64,000 bases of DNA from Euzebya pacifica (GTDB taxonomy: Bacteria > Actinomycetota > Nitriliruptoria > Euzebyales > Euzebyaceae), in NCBI RefSeq assembly GCF_003344865.1, contig NZ_CP031165.1:1555910-1619909 (forward strand), read 5' to 3'. Made by a program: the position numbers and the translations under genes. Below, one piece after another: positions 44,878-53,729 of this stretch (position 1 is its first letter; each line of letters opens with the position of its first letter). The notes under the pieces are model-generated. The model ran no database searches. It was given only the letters and a program-made list of their open reading frames with translations, and was not told the origin of the DNA.

Positions 44878-45200
44878 TGGGCCGCTACCCCGTGCTGCAG
44901 AAGCGTCGCGAGGACGACGACTGGGAGACCGTCGGCTACGTCCGTGCCCCCGACCGCGAGATGGCGCTCGGCTTCGCCCTCCACTCCTTCTTCCGCCACG
45001 GCGAAGGAGTCGACTGCGCGATCCGCGACGGCGACGACGTCGTGCCGGTCGCCGACAGCCGTGACGTCGTCGGCGCCACGGACAAGTCCTACCGGGTGTC
45101 TGCGGGCTATCCGCTCGGTCCGAAGCGTCGACGCGCCGAGCAGCGCATCGCCGACCTCGGTGTCCGCATCGAGGGCACGCGCCCGGGGGTGCACCAGTGA
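44877..45200 (+). CDS. paaB: Phenylacetyl-CoA epoxidase subunit PaaB
   Basis: The 107-residue small subunit bridges the PaaA-PaaC heterodimers. The typical start WETVGYVRAPDREMALGFALHSFFRHGEGVDCAIRDGDDVV and the YRVSAGYPLG segment are present. The ATG overlaps the paaA stop by one base, and its own end overlaps paaC by four (GTGA). The C-terminal tail is basic (GPKRRRAEQR). No enzymatic residues are expected. Confidence 0.95.
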   Translation: MGRYPVLQKRREDDDWETVGYVRAPDREMALGFALHSFFRHGEGVDCAIRDGDDVVPVADSRDVVGATDKSYRVSAGYPLGPKRRRAEQRIADLGVRIEGTRPGVHQ

Positions 45201-46006
45201 CCCGGATGACCAACGTGCCCCGCGCCACCCGCGGATCCTGGACGGCCCCGGACGATCCGAAGCTGGCCCTCGTGCTGTCGCTCGCCGACGACGAGCTGAT
45301 GATCGGGCATCGCCACTCCCACTGGACCGGGGTTGCCCCCACGTTGGAGGAGGACCTTGCCTTCTCCTCCCTGGCCCAGGACGAGATCGGGCACGCCGCG
45401 ATCTGGTACGGCGTCGCCGAGGAGCTGACGGGGGAGGACGAGGACACCCTCGCCTTCGGCCGCCGGCCCGAGGAGTACCGCCACGCCGTCCTGCTGGAAC
45501 GCGAACCCGGCGACTGGGCCTACACCATCGTCCGGCAGCACGCCTACGACCTGTACGACCACGTGCGCATGTCGGTGCTGACGGAGTCCACCGACGCCTC
45601 GATCAACGGGGTGCTCGGCCCGATCATGCGTGAGGAGCGGCTGCACCGTGCCCACGCCCGGGCGTGGCTCGATCGGGTTGCCGACGGCCCCGGTGACGGC
45701 ATGGAGCGGATCCGTGCGGGTGCGCGACGGATGCTGGCCGAGGTCGGTGGCCTCTTCGAGACCCTCCCGTGGGAGGAGGAGCTGGTCAAGGTCGGCATCC
45801 TCCCGGTGTCCTCGCAGGGCATGTTCGAGCCGTGGCGCCAGGCGTTGGCGGAGGACTACGAACGGTTCGGCCTGACCGACACCCTCGACGCCATCGACGA
45901 GGCCGGCGGCCTCGGCGGGCGGCAGGGGACCCACACCGAGGACTTCCCCCCCATGTGGGAGGAGATGACGGCGCTGTACCGCGAGCACCCGGGGGCGACG
46001 TGGTGA
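45197..46006 (+). CDS. paaC: Phenylacetyl-CoA epoxidase subunit PaaC
   Basis: PaaC is the structural, ferritin-like partner of PaaA. The 269 residues contain ALVLSLADDELMIGHRHSHW, AFSSLAQDEIGHAAIWYGV and EERLHRAHARAWLDR, matching the family. It begins at GTG overlapping paaB and ends in TGATG with paaD. The length is normal. The usual role is to support the di-iron subunit rather than to react with oxygen. Confidence 0.95.
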   Translation: MTRMTNVPRATRGSWTAPDDPKLALVLSLADDELMIGHRHSHWTGVAPTLEEDLAFSSLAQDEIGHAAIWYGVAEELTGEDEDTLAFGRRPEEYRHAVLLEREPGDWAYTIVRQHAYDLYDHVRMSVLTESTDASINGVLGPIMREERLHRAHARAWLDRVADGPGDGMERIRAGARRMLAEVGGLFETLPWEEELVKVGILPVSSQGMFEPWRQALAEDYERFGLTDTLDAIDEAGGLGGRQGTHTEDFPPMWEEMTALYREHPGATW

Positions 46007-46536
46007 TGGCCGACGTCGTGACGTCTGCGCTGACCGACCTGACCGCGACCGTCCGTGCGGCCGCGGCGGCGGTCGAGGACCCGGAGATGCCGCCCGTCAC
46101 CATCGGGCAGCTCGGCATGGTCCACGACGTCACCGTGGAGGGGGCACGGGCACGGGTCGAGGTCATCCCGACGTTCTCCGGCTGCCCGGCCATCGACTAC
46201 ATCGGTGCCGACATCGAGTCGGCCGTCCTGGGCGTGCAGGGGATCGATGACGTCGACGTGGTCTGGCGTCGTGACATCGGCTGGGGCCCCGAGCGGATCA
46301 CCGAGTCCGGACGGACCACCCTGACCGAGGCGGGCATCGCCCCGCCGGGGTCCGGTCAGGCGCTCGTGCAGCTCGGCCGTCGTCGGTCCGGTGATGCCGT
46401 GGACGACGGGGTCACCTGTCCGCACTGCGGCTCGCGCAACACCCGGGACGACTCGCCGTTCGGGTCGGCGCCGTGCCGGTCGACCCACTCCTGCCGGTCG
46501 TGCAAGACCCCCTTCGACGCGATCAAGGACTTCTGA
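46006..46536 (+). CDS. paaD: Phenylacetate degradation protein PaaD
   Basis: PaaD is thought to help build the iron centre or Fe-S cluster of the epoxidase system. The 176 residues comprise a MIP18/DUF59 domain (VEDPEMPPVTIGQLGMVHDV, VEVIPTFSGCPAIDYIGADI with the key Cys) and a C-terminal zinc ribbon (CPHCGSRNT and CRSCKTPF). ATG 46006 overlaps the paaC stop by one base. paaE, the reductase that normally follows, is not found; the next gene encodes an unrelated exported protein. Confidence 0.94.
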   Translation: MADVVTSALTDLTATVRAAAAAVEDPEMPPVTIGQLGMVHDVTVEGARARVEVIPTFSGCPAIDYIGADIESAVLGVQGIDDVDVVWRRDIGWGPERITESGRTTLTEAGIAPPGSGQALVQLGRRRSGDAVDDGVTCPHCGSRNTRDDSPFGSAPCRSTHSCRSCKTPFDAIKDF

Positions 46537-46651
46537 CGCGTCAGCGGGAAGATTCTGTCGAACCCGTGCAGGAGAACGAGCCGCCAGGGCGAATCACCGG
46601 GAAGTGGGACCGGACGGGTGGTTCGGCACGACGAGGATGGTGGGTTCTTCA

Positions 46652-47422
46652 ATGGGTTCTGCACGGCGGCTGCATGCGCTGGTCGCGCTCCTGCTCGTGA
46701 CGGTGATGGCGCTGCCTGCGGGGGCGACGCCATCGAGCAGCGCAACGATCGAGGACGACTGCAGCGGGGACCCCACGCAGGAGGGCACGAGCGAGATCGT
46801 GCTCGCCCCCGTCGACATCTGTGCGGTCGGCATGACGCTGCTCAACGTCGACGGCCAGGTCGTGGCCACCGTGGTGATCGACGTCGCCGGCGGACTGGAC
46901 GACGGTGTCCCGACCAGCCACCGCGTCGGCTGGACCGGCGAGGACGGGTGCGACCGGTACGTCGAGGCCCGCGACGAGGCCCCGACGGCGAGCTCGAGCG
47001 CCGCCATCGTGAAGGTCGACTGTGCGCGGGACCTGCAGGTCGTCAGCGACTCGACCCTCTCCCCGGATGCTTGCGTCGGGGTGGTCGATCGTCGCAGGGA
47101 CTGCCTCGGTGACGCCGGTCGGGTCGTGGCCATCCCCGACGAGCAGGTCGAGCGCACCGACGACCGGATCGTGATCACCTGGGACGTCACCGCGACGCTC
47201 CCGTCCGACGTGGACGACGCCACCGTTGCGTCCCTGCAGGCCGGCGCCGTCCTCGTCGACCTCGAGGCGTGGGCGAGCGCGCGGCTCGGCCACGTGCACC
47301 AGCTCGGGCCGCAGCGGTCCGGGTCGAGCTGTGTGATGGGGTACTGCCACCGTCCCCAGGGCACCACCGACGAGCTCCGGTCGACCGCCGAGCTGGTGGT
47401 TCCCCACCCCGAGCAGGACTGA
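46652..47422 (+). CDS. Exported protein of unknown function
   Basis: The 256-residue product has a signal peptide (RRLHALVALLLVTVMALPAGA, cleavage near residue 26). The mature protein contains eight cysteines, several in spaced pairs (DDCSGD, VDICAVG, DGCDRY, VDCARD, DACVGVV, RDCLGD, SSCVMGYC), suggesting disulfides outside the cell. No family is recognised. The ATG at 46652 is preferred to 46637 because the ATG at 46637 is directly next to GAGG with no spacing. It follows paaD by 115 bases; no link with phenylacetate metabolism is evident. Confidence 0.7.
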   Translation: MGSARRLHALVALLLVTVMALPAGATPSSSATIEDDCSGDPTQEGTSEIVLAPVDICAVGMTLLNVDGQVVATVVIDVAGGLDDGVPTSHRVGWTGEDGCDRYVEARDEAPTASSSAAIVKVDCARDLQVVSDSTLSPDACVGVVDRRRDCLGDAGRVVAIPDEQVERTDDRIVITWDVTATLPSDVDDATVASLQAGAVLVDLEAWASARLGHVHQLGPQRSGSSCVMGYCHRPQGTTDELRSTAELVVPHPEQD

Positions 47423-47467
47423 CCGCCGGGGAATAGTCCCGGAGCTGGCTGGGAAAGGAACCGAGGC

Positions 47468-48715
47468 ATGAGCCTCGACACCGACGCTGCCCGCTTCCTC
47501 GACGCCGCCACCGAAGGACTCGGCCTCGACGACGACGCCTGCCGCATGCTGCAGACGCCGTTCAGGGAGGTCACCTTCGAGGTGCCCCTGCGCCGCGACA
47601 CCGGTGAGCTGACGGTCTTCCGTGGGTACCGCGTGCAGCACGACCGTGCCCGCGGCCCCTTCAAGGGCGGCATGCGGTTCCACCCCGATGTCGACCTCGA
47701 CCACTTCCGTGCGCTGGCCGCCACGATGACGTGGAAGACCGCCCTGGTCGACATCCCCTTCGGCGGGGCCAAGGGCGGGGTGGCCTGCGACCCGTCCACC
47801 CTGAGCGCCGGCGAGCTCGAGCGGCTGGTCAAGGAGGTCGTGCAGCGCCTCGACCCCATCATCGGACCGGACCTGGACATCCCCGCCCCCGACATGGGCA
47901 CCGGTCCGGCGGAGATGGCGTGGATGATGGACGCCTACTCCGACGTCCACGGCTACTCGCCGGCCGTCGTGACCGGCAAGCCGCTGGTGCTGGGCGGCTG
48001 TCCGGGCCGGACCGAAGCGACGGGAACCGGCGTCGCCATGGCCACCGAACGCGTCTGTGCGGACATCGGCCTCGACGTCGACGGGGCGACCGTGGCCATC
48101 CAGGGCTTGGGCAACGTCGGCGCGCATGCCGCCATGGCGCTGCACGAACGCGGCGCGCGCATCGTTGCGGTCAGCGACGTCGACGGCGCACGCCACAACC
48201 CCGGTGGCCTGCCCCTGGACACCCTCGCCCGTCGCCTCCGCGAGGACCCCGAGGCCAAGCCACCGCCCGTGGCCGAGGTCCTGCCCGACGCGGAGGAGAT
48301 GGACCCCGACGACCTGCTGACCCTCGACGTCGACATCGTCGTCCCCGCGGCGATCGGCGGCGTCGTGACACCCGAGGTGGCCGAGGCGCTGCGTTGTCGG
48401 GTGCTGGTCGAAGCGGCCAACGGCCCGACCACCGCTGATGCCCACGACGTCCTCTGCGGCCGCGACGTCACCGTCGTACCCGACATCCTCGCCAACGCCG
48501 GCGGCGTGACCGTGTCCTATCTCGAGTGGGCCGGTAACCACTCCCGCACCCCGTGGACGCACGAACGGGTCATGGCACGCCTCGCCGAGGTCATGTTCGC
48601 CGCCGTCGACGAGACGCGGTCACGAGCGGCCGCCGACGAGGTCGACATGCGAACCGCGGCCTACCGCGTCGCCGTCGAACGGGTCCGCCGGGCCCAGCAC
48701 CTCCGCGGCGTCTGA
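47468..48715 (+). CDS. gdhA: Glutamate dehydrogenase (Glu/Leu/Phe/Val family)
   Basis: The 415-residue enzyme interconverts glutamate and 2-oxoglutarate plus ammonia using NAD(P). The substrate site is seen in GPFKGGMRFHP, the catalytic Lys in PFGGAKGGV, the acid in APDMGT and the Rossmann motif in QGLGNVGAHAA. The short ~415-residue length is that of hexameric GDH of the GudB/RocG type. An AAGGAA precedes the ATG. Leucine or phenylalanine dehydrogenase is less likely given these motifs. A 50-bp hairpin repeat follows the stop. Confidence 0.93.
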   Translation: MSLDTDAARFLDAATEGLGLDDDACRMLQTPFREVTFEVPLRRDTGELTVFRGYRVQHDRARGPFKGGMRFHPDVDLDHFRALAATMTWKTALVDIPFGGAKGGVACDPSTLSAGELERLVKEVVQRLDPIIGPDLDIPAPDMGTGPAEMAWMMDAYSDVHGYSPAVVTGKPLVLGGCPGRTEATGTGVAMATERVCADIGLDVDGATVAIQGLGNVGAHAAMALHERGARIVAVSDVDGARHNPGGLPLDTLARRLREDPEAKPPPVAEVLPDAEEMDPDDLLTLDVDIVVPAAIGGVVTPEVAEALRCRVLVEAANGPTTADAHDVLCGRDVTVVPDILANAGGVTVSYLEWAGNHSRTPWTHERVMARLAEVMFAAVDETRSRAAADEVDMRTAAYRVAVERVRRAQHLRGV

Positions 48716-48740
48716 CGATTGTCCCCTCACCGGCACGAGG

Positions 48741-48865
48741 CGCTGGTGAGCCGACACGCATCGGATGCGCGTCGCCTTGCCGGCGTTGTGCGCCGATGAC
48801 GCGACACGCCTCGAAGGCGTGTCGGCTGGCTGGTGTGCCGTGCCGATGAGCCGACACGCGTTGGG
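48741..48865. repeat. 50-bp tandem hairpin repeat after the glutamate dehydrogenase gene
   Basis: Units begin at 48741, 48791 and 48841 (third unit partial). Units 1 and 2 agree at about 35 of 50 positions. Unit 2 holds a perfect 10-bp stem with a CGA loop (48802-48824). Unit 1 has the same stem with one mismatch and a CGG loop (48752-48774), with paired changes that keep base-pairing. The array lies between converging genes and may act in termination. Confidence 0.8.
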
Positions 48866-48871
48866 GTGGGC

Positions 48872-49786
48872 CTAGCGGACCCAGGGGGGCTTGGGGGCGT
48901 CGATGCGCGCGAGGTCGGAGGGGACCTCGGGGAAGCGGTCGGTGTCGTGGGCCTGCCAGCTGCGCCACGCCTCGGTGATCTCGTCCCGGGTCCTGGCGAC
49001 GAAGTTCCACCACATGGCGACCGTCTCGAAGGGCACCCCGCCGAGCAGCAGCATGCGGCCGCCGGACTCGCCGGCCTCGAGGTGGACGTGGTCGTTGCCC
49101 GGGGGCACGTAGCCCAACCAGCCGGGCTCGACGATCGCATCGCCGACCTTCACCGGGCTGTCCATGGGGACGATCGCGTACTCGAAGGTCGGGTCGGCCT
49201 CCAGCTCCAGCGAGCCGGCCCGCAACGACAGGTCGACGCCGACCATCTCGCTGTCCCGGCGGGCCGGTGAGGTCTGGCCGCCCATCGACCCCATCAGCAC
49301 CGTCGCCGGGCCGATGGGGGTGTCCACGACGGGCAGCTCGGCGAGGTGCTGGAACGCCGCGTCGCCGTGGCGTGTCTCCTCGGGCTGGGCCACCCACAGC
49401 TGCACGCCCTGGATCCCGGGCGCGAGCCCCAGCTCGGCGTGGGCGATGCCGGCACCAGCGGTCATCAGGTTGAGCTGGCCCGGGCGGATGAGCTGCTCGG
49501 TGCCCAGCGAGTCGCCGTGGACGGCCTCGCCCTCGAACAGCCAGGTCACCGTCGACAGGCCGATGTGGGGATGCGGCCCGACCTCCATCGGGTCGGGGTC
49601 CTCCGCGTCGGGCGGCAGCATGCAGTCCACGAAACACCACGCGCCGACCGTCCGGCGGCCCTTGGTCGGCAGCACCCGGACCACGTCGACGCCCGGTAGG
49701 GATGCGTGCCGTCCCTCCGTCACCTCGATGCCTGCATGGGGGTGGTCGCCGGGGGCAAGGTCCTGGGGTTCGACCGGTCCGCTCAT
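48872..49786 (-). CDS. Pirin-family protein
   Basis: The 304-residue protein is a bicupin of the pirin family. The metal-binding N-terminal cupin shows GPHPHIGLSTVTWLFEGEAVHGDSLG and AGAGIAHAE, with the two His, further His and Glu expected for iron binding. The C-terminal cupin has AGESGGRMLLLGG and MWWNFVARTRDEI. Pirins can act as quercetinases or redox-sensitive regulators. AAGGAG precedes the ATG. It lies upstream of a hairpin repeat and stands alone on this strand. Confidence 0.93.
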   Translation of the reverse strand: MSGPVEPQDLAPGDHPHAGIEVTEGRHASLPGVDVVRVLPTKGRRTVGAWCFVDCMLPPDAEDPDPMEVGPHPHIGLSTVTWLFEGEAVHGDSLGTEQLIRPGQLNLMTAGAGIAHAELGLAPGIQGVQLWVAQPEETRHGDAAFQHLAELPVVDTPIGPATVLMGSMGGQTSPARRDSEMVGVDLSLRAGSLELEADPTFEYAIVPMDSPVKVGDAIVEPGWLGYVPPGNDHVHLEAGESGGRMLLLGGVPFETVAMWWNFVARTRDEITEAWRSWQAHDTDRFPEVPSDLARIDAPKPPWVR

Positions 49787-49822
49787 GGCCTGCTCCTTCT
49801 CGGGGGTGTCACGGGGGCTACC

Positions 49823-50428
49823 TCATCGACGTCGCAGGTCGATGACCGCTCGCGGGTGATGGGGGTCCTCCAGCACCCTGCGGCGCTGCCCGACCTCGGG
49901 CGCTCCAGCGGCCTCCACGGTCAGGAGCGCCGTCACGACCCGGCCCGACGCGTGGCGGACGTCGACCTCCAGCACGTCTCGGTTGGCCTGCCAGGTCCGG
50001 TGGGTCCGAAGCCGACGCACCGCGGTGACCGAGCCCGTCCACGACCGCCAGATCGAGTCGAGGACCGCGAACCCCTCGGGATGCTGTACCGCCGCCATCC
50101 GGTGGGTACCGCTCAGCCCCCGCACGTAGATCGCCTGCCGGCGGGTGTCGGCATCCATCCGGCGTTCGGCGTTCTTGACGGAGATGGTGCGGGCCAGCCA
50201 GCGCACCCCGACCCAGCCGGCGAACAGCGGGATCACGCCCGGGAAGAGGAGGGCCAGCCAGTCCCCACCGGCGACCTGCACCACCGTCACGTACCCCACC
50301 AGGACGGCCACCACGACCGGCACCGCGGTCAGCAGCGTGGTCGCCCACCACCCCTGGCGCAGCTCGCCCTCGACCCGGTCCACGACCTCTGGCGGCGCGG
50401 GGGTGGTCACGGGCTCGGTGGCGGGCAC
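49823..50428 (-). CDS. Membrane protein of unknown function (201 aa)
   Basis: Two hydrophobic helices ([21 protein letters not shown] and [18 protein letters not shown]) are followed by a cytoplasmic-type alpha/beta domain with [19 protein letters not shown] and [22 protein letters not shown]. No family is recognised. The GTG start lies six bases after a TACGCT box, suggesting a leaderless message. Its promoter is back to back with that of the endonuclease IV gene, so the two may be co-regulated or compete. Confidence 0.68.
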   Translation of the reverse strand: MPATEPVTTPAPPEVVDRVEGELRQGWWATTLLTAVPVVVAVLVGYVTVVQVAGGDWLALLFPGVIPLFAGWVGVRWLARTISVKNAERRMDADTRRQAIYVRGLSGTHRMAAVQHPEGFAVLDSIWRSWTGSVTAVRRLRTHRTWQANRDVLEVDVRHASGRVVTALLTVEAAGAPEVGQRRRVLEDPHHPRAVIDLRRR

Positions 50429-50434
50429 CGCCCC

Positions 50435-50453
50435 AGCGTAGGCCGCCTACGAT
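50435..50453. promoter_or_regulatory. Back-to-back -10 boxes of divergent leaderless genes
   Basis: TACGCT on the minus strand (50435-50440, six bases from GTG 50428) and TACGAT on the plus strand (50448-50453, seven bases from ATG 50461) are only seven bases apart. Polymerase bound at one would block the other. Confidence 0.55.
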
Positions 50454-50460
50454 CGACGGC

Positions 50461-51213
50461 ATGTTGATCGGTGCCCACATCTCCCCCTCCGACCCGCTTG
50501 CCACCGCCGAGGCCATCGGCGCGGACTGCGTGCAGGTGTTCCTCGGCAACCCGCAGAGCTGGAAGAAGCCGGCCCCGCGGGACGACGCCGCGACGTTGCG
50601 GGCGGCCGAGCTGCCCATCTACGTGCATGCGCCCTACTTGGTGAACGTCGCGTCGGCAGAGAGCCGCATCCGCATCCCCAGCCGGAAGATCCTGCAGCAG
50701 ACCTGCGACGCCGCCGCCGAGATCGGCGCCGCCGCCGTGATCGTGCACGGCGGGACCGTCACGGGGGACGAGGACGTCGCGGAGGGCTTCGGACGCTGGC
50801 GCAAGGCCCTGCAGCAGCTCGACACCGACGTGCCCGTGCTGATCGAGAACACCGCCGGTGGCGACAACTCCGTTGCCCGCCTGGTCGAGTCGATCCGGCA
50901 GCTGTGGGACACCATCGGTGACCTCGACCCCGGGTTCTGCGTCGACACCTGCCACAGCTGGTCGGCAGGCCTGGACGTCGTCGAGGCCGTGGCGGCGTTC
51001 GCCGACATCGCCGGTGGCATCGACCTGGTCCACTGCAACGACTCTCGGGACGAGCTGGGATCCAGCCGCGACCGACACGAGACGTTGACCAAGGGCCAGA
51101 TCCCCGACGACCGGCTGCTGGAGGCCGTGCGCCTGGCCGACGCCCCGGTGATCTGCGAGACCCCGGGCGACACGGTCGCCGACGACATCACCTGGCTGCG
51201 CGACAACCTGTAG
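50461..51213 (+). CDS. nfo: Endonuclease IV (AP endonuclease)
   Basis: The 250-residue TIM-barrel enzyme cuts DNA at abasic sites in base-excision repair. Zinc-ligand segments are visible: [75 protein letters not shown] and VICETPG. The length is slightly shorter than the usual 280. The ATG is 7 bases after a TACGAT box, so the message is probably leaderless. The trinuclear zinc site appears complete. Confidence 0.93.
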   Translation: MLIGAHISPSDPLATAEAIGADCVQVFLGNPQSWKKPAPRDDAATLRAAELPIYVHAPYLVNVASAESRIRIPSRKILQQTCDAAAEIGAAAVIVHGGTVTGDEDVAEGFGRWRKALQQLDTDVPVLIENTAGGDNSVARLVESIRQLWDTIGDLDPGFCVDTCHSWSAGLDVVEAVAAFADIAGGIDLVHCNDSRDELGSSRDRHETLTKGQIPDDRLLEAVRLADAPVICETPGDTVADDITWLRDNL

Positions 51214-51237
51214 CCACGAGGGCGACGTCGGCCGGGG

Positions 51238-51927
51238 TCAGCCCTCGACCAGCGCGAAGCCGACCTCGACGGTCACCGACACGGTGATCGGCTCGGGGTT
51301 GACACGGACCAGCAGGGGTTCGTCCTCGTCCTGCCCCGGGCCGCCGCGCTTCATCGCCCGGGGTGACGCGGCGGCCATCATCTCGGGGCGCGGGCCCCCG
51401 CTGGCGTCGCCGCCGATCCGCAGACCCGGCTCGGCGATCCACAGCAGCGAGCCGACGCGGCTGCCGAGGCCGGCGGCGTAGGACTCGGCCTTGCGACGGG
51501 CATCGGCACCGGCGGCCTCTCGCAGCGCGTCGTATCCGGCGGCATCAGGGGCGATCGCCCATCGCGGGCCGTTGACCTGGACCTGCTCGATCTCGCCGAC
51601 CTCCCGGAGGAAGGCGGTCAGCGCCTCGCCGTTGGGTTCGCACTCGACCTCCGTGGAGCGGGTGGCGAAGTAGCCGATGAGCCGCCGACCCTTTTGACCG
51701 GAGTAGTCCCACTCCTGTCCGGTCCGGACCGAGTAGTCCACCGCACCGCGGACGAGGGAGTTGCGCCGTCCGTCCACCGCCGCGTCGACGGTGCGGCAAC
51801 GGATGGCTGCACGGTCCACCGCTTCGGCCTGCGTGGGGGCGCCGGCCACCTTGACGGTGATGGTCATGTGGGCGGCGGTGGGGGCCAGCCGGGCTTCGGC
51901 CCGGCCCCGCACGAGGATGTCAGCCAT
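51238..51927 (-). CDS. SIMPL-domain (DUF541) protein
   Basis: The 229-residue protein matches the SIMPL/DUF541 pattern: an N-terminal [26 protein letters not shown], the middle [15 protein letters not shown] and a helix [24 protein letters not shown], ending with [14 protein letters not shown]. Some family members are exported, but no signal peptide is seen here. The function is unknown; other members have been linked to oxidative stress. The ATG is seven bases after a TAGCGT box at 51940-51935. Confidence 0.87.
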   Translation of the reverse strand: MADILVRGRAEARLAPTAAHMTITVKVAGAPTQAEAVDRAAIRCRTVDAAVDGRRNSLVRGAVDYSVRTGQEWDYSGQKGRRLIGYFATRSTEVECEPNGEALTAFLREVGEIEQVQVNGPRWAIAPDAAGYDALREAAGADARRKAESYAAGLGSRVGSLLWIAEPGLRIGGDASGGPRPEMMAAASPRAMKRGGPGQDEDEPLLVRVNPEPITVSVTVEVGFALVEG

Positions 51928-51934
51928 GACCGCA

Positions 51935-51940
51935 ACGCTA
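51935..51940 (-). promoter_or_regulatory. -10 box for the leaderless SIMPL gene
   Basis: TAGCGT on the minus strand ends seven bases before the ATG at 51927. Confidence 0.5.
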
Positions 51941-52086
51941 GACCGACGGAGGGTCGACGAGCGGCACTACCGCGGAATCCGCCGCCCGAGTGGCCAGTGC
52001 TCGCCTCACTGCCGGGGGAGGGGGGCGGTGTTACGTTCGGCTGGCGGGCCGCTCTTCGCCTCCACCCGGGCGCTCCGTCCTCTCCG

Positions 52087-52773
52087 ATGATTCGTTTCGA
52101 CCACGTCTCGAAGACCTACAAGAAGACCATCCATGCCCTTGACGACATCTCCGTGGAGATCGGCAAGGGTGAGTTCGTGTTCCTCGTGGGCTCCTCGGGG
52201 TCCGGCAAGAGCACGTTCATCAAGCTGCTGCTCAAGGATGTCGACCCCGACCGTGGTGACATCTTCGTCGCCGGCAAGCGGGTCAACAGCCTGCGGTCGT
52301 GGCGCGTTCCTGCGCTTCGTCGCGAGCTGGGCTGTGTCTTCCAGGACTTCAAGCTGCTGGACAACAAGACGGTCTTCGAGAACGTCGCGTTCGCCCAGGA
52401 AGTGACCGGGCAGCCCCCGGCCCAGATCCGGGTCGACGTGCCCGACGCCCTGTCCGTCGTGGGCCTGTCCCACAAGTCCGACGCCATGCCCCACGAGCTG
52501 TCCGGCGGTGAGCAGCAGCGCGTCTCCATCGCGCGCGCCATCGTCAACCGGCCGCGGATCATGCTGTGCGACGAGCCGACGGGAAACCTCGACCCCGAGA
52601 CCTCCGTGGGGATCATGAAGCTGCTGGACCAGATCAACCGCACCGGCACGACCGTGCTCATGGCGACCCACGACTCCCACATCGTGGACTCCATGCGGCG
52701 CCGGGTCATCGAGCTGCAGCACGGCCAGATGGTCCGTGACCAGGCTCGCGGCACCTACGGGTACGCGGGGTAG
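52087..52773 (+). CDS. ftsE: Cell-division ATP-binding protein FtsE
   Basis: FtsE is the ATPase of the FtsEX complex that couples the divisome to cell-wall hydrolysis. The 228 residues contain Walker A (GSSGSGKST), the Q-loop (CVFQDFKLL), the signature [14 protein letters not shown], Walker B ([12 protein letters not shown]) and the switch His in ATHDSHIV. The FtsE hallmark [10 protein letters not shown] at the N terminus is present. All ABC motifs are intact, in contrast to the ATPase-like protein at 9060. ftsX follows after four bases. Confidence 0.96.
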   Translation: MIRFDHVSKTYKKTIHALDDISVEIGKGEFVFLVGSSGSGKSTFIKLLLKDVDPDRGDIFVAGKRVNSLRSWRVPALRRELGCVFQDFKLLDNKTVFENVAFAQEVTGQPPAQIRVDVPDALSVVGLSHKSDAMPHELSGGEQQRVSIARAIVNRPRIMLCDEPTGNLDPETSVGIMKLLDQINRTGTTVLMATHDSHIVDSMRRRVIELQHGQMVRDQARGTYGYAG

Positions 52774-52777
52774 CGGC

Positions 52778-53656
52778 ATGGCATCACGCTGGCGTTATCT
52801 GATCGGCGAGGTCGGCATCGGCCTCCGCCGGAACCTCGTCATGACCATCGCGACCATCCTCACCGTCACCGTGACGCTGACGATGGTGGGCACCAGCCTG
52901 CTGGTGCAGCGCCAGATCGACCTGGCCCAGCGCGTCCTGTACGCCGACGTGGAGGTGTCGATCTTCCTGACCGACACCATCACGCCCGAGCAGCAGGCGG
53001 CGCTGGAGTCGGACCTTCGCGGTCAGGCGGTGGTGAGCGAGGTCCTGTACGAGTCCAAGGAGCAGGCGTTCGCCAACGCCCAGGAGATCTTCGCCGACGA
53101 TCCGCTGATCCTGGACGGGTTGACCGCCGACGTGCTGCCCGCCTCGTTCCGGGTCAAGCTGACCGATCCGGAGGAGTTCGCGGTCATCTCCTCGTTGTTC
53201 ACGGGCCGTCCCGGCATCGAGGACATCCGCGACCAGAGCGAGATCCTCGACGGCTTCTTCACCGTCATGGGCAAGATCCGCGGCTTCGCGATCGCCCTTG
53301 CCGTGGTCAACGCCATCGCGGCGGTGCTGCTGGTGGCCACGACGATCCGCCTGACCGCCTTCGCCCGACGCGAACAGATCGGCATCATGAAGCTGGTCGG
53401 TGCCTCCAACACCTACATCCGGCTGCCGTTCGTGCTGGAGGGTGTCGCGGCCAGCTTCATCGGTGCGTCCCTGGCCAACCGGTTGCTGCGCGTGGGCATG
53501 GCGTTCTACCTGCCCGACCTCAAGGCCGAGGTGGCGTTCCTGCCGTTCATCGACGCCGGTGACGTCCTCGCGATCTACCCGCTGATGGCGATCGCCGCGG
53601 TGCTCGTCGGCGCCGTCACGAGCGTCGTGGCCATCCACCGCTTCCTGTCGGTCTGA
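52778..53656 (+). CDS. ftsX: Cell-division protein FtsX
   Basis: FtsX is the membrane partner of FtsE. The 292 residues have the FtsX topology: a first helix (MTIATILTVTVTLTMVGTSLLV), an external domain of about 120 residues (VEVSIFLTDTITPEQQAALESD, where the hydrolase partner binds), then three helices and the cytoplasmic motif RREQIGIMKLVGASNTYIRLPFVLEG. Start ATG 52778 is four bases after ftsE. An M23 hydrolase gene follows, which is the probable target of the external domain. Confidence 0.95.
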   Translation: MASRWRYLIGEVGIGLRRNLVMTIATILTVTVTLTMVGTSLLVQRQIDLAQRVLYADVEVSIFLTDTITPEQQAALESDLRGQAVVSEVLYESKEQAFANAQEIFADDPLILDGLTADVLPASFRVKLTDPEEFAVISSLFTGRPGIEDIRDQSEILDGFFTVMGKIRGFAIALAVVNAIAAVLLVATTIRLTAFARREQIGIMKLVGASNTYIRLPFVLEGVAASFIGASLANRLLRVGMAFYLPDLKAEVAFLPFIDAGDVLAIYPLMAIAAVLVGAVTSVVAIHRFLSV

Positions 53657-53714
53657 ACCCTCGACCCGTACTCGACCCGTACGGCGGTTCACCGCACCGC
53701 GGTGTCCGAAGGGT

Positions 53715-53720
53715 TACGGT
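53715..53720 (+). promoter_or_regulatory. -10 box for the leaderless M23 peptidase gene
   Basis: TACGGT ends nine bases before GTG 53730, suggesting a separate leaderless promoter after ftsX. Confidence 0.4.
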
Positions 53721-53729
53721 TCGTACACC

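Noticed and set aside
48741-48865. Possible CRISPR array with 50-bp period
   Set aside because: The whole unit diverges and only the hairpin is kept; there are fewer than three full units and no cas gene.
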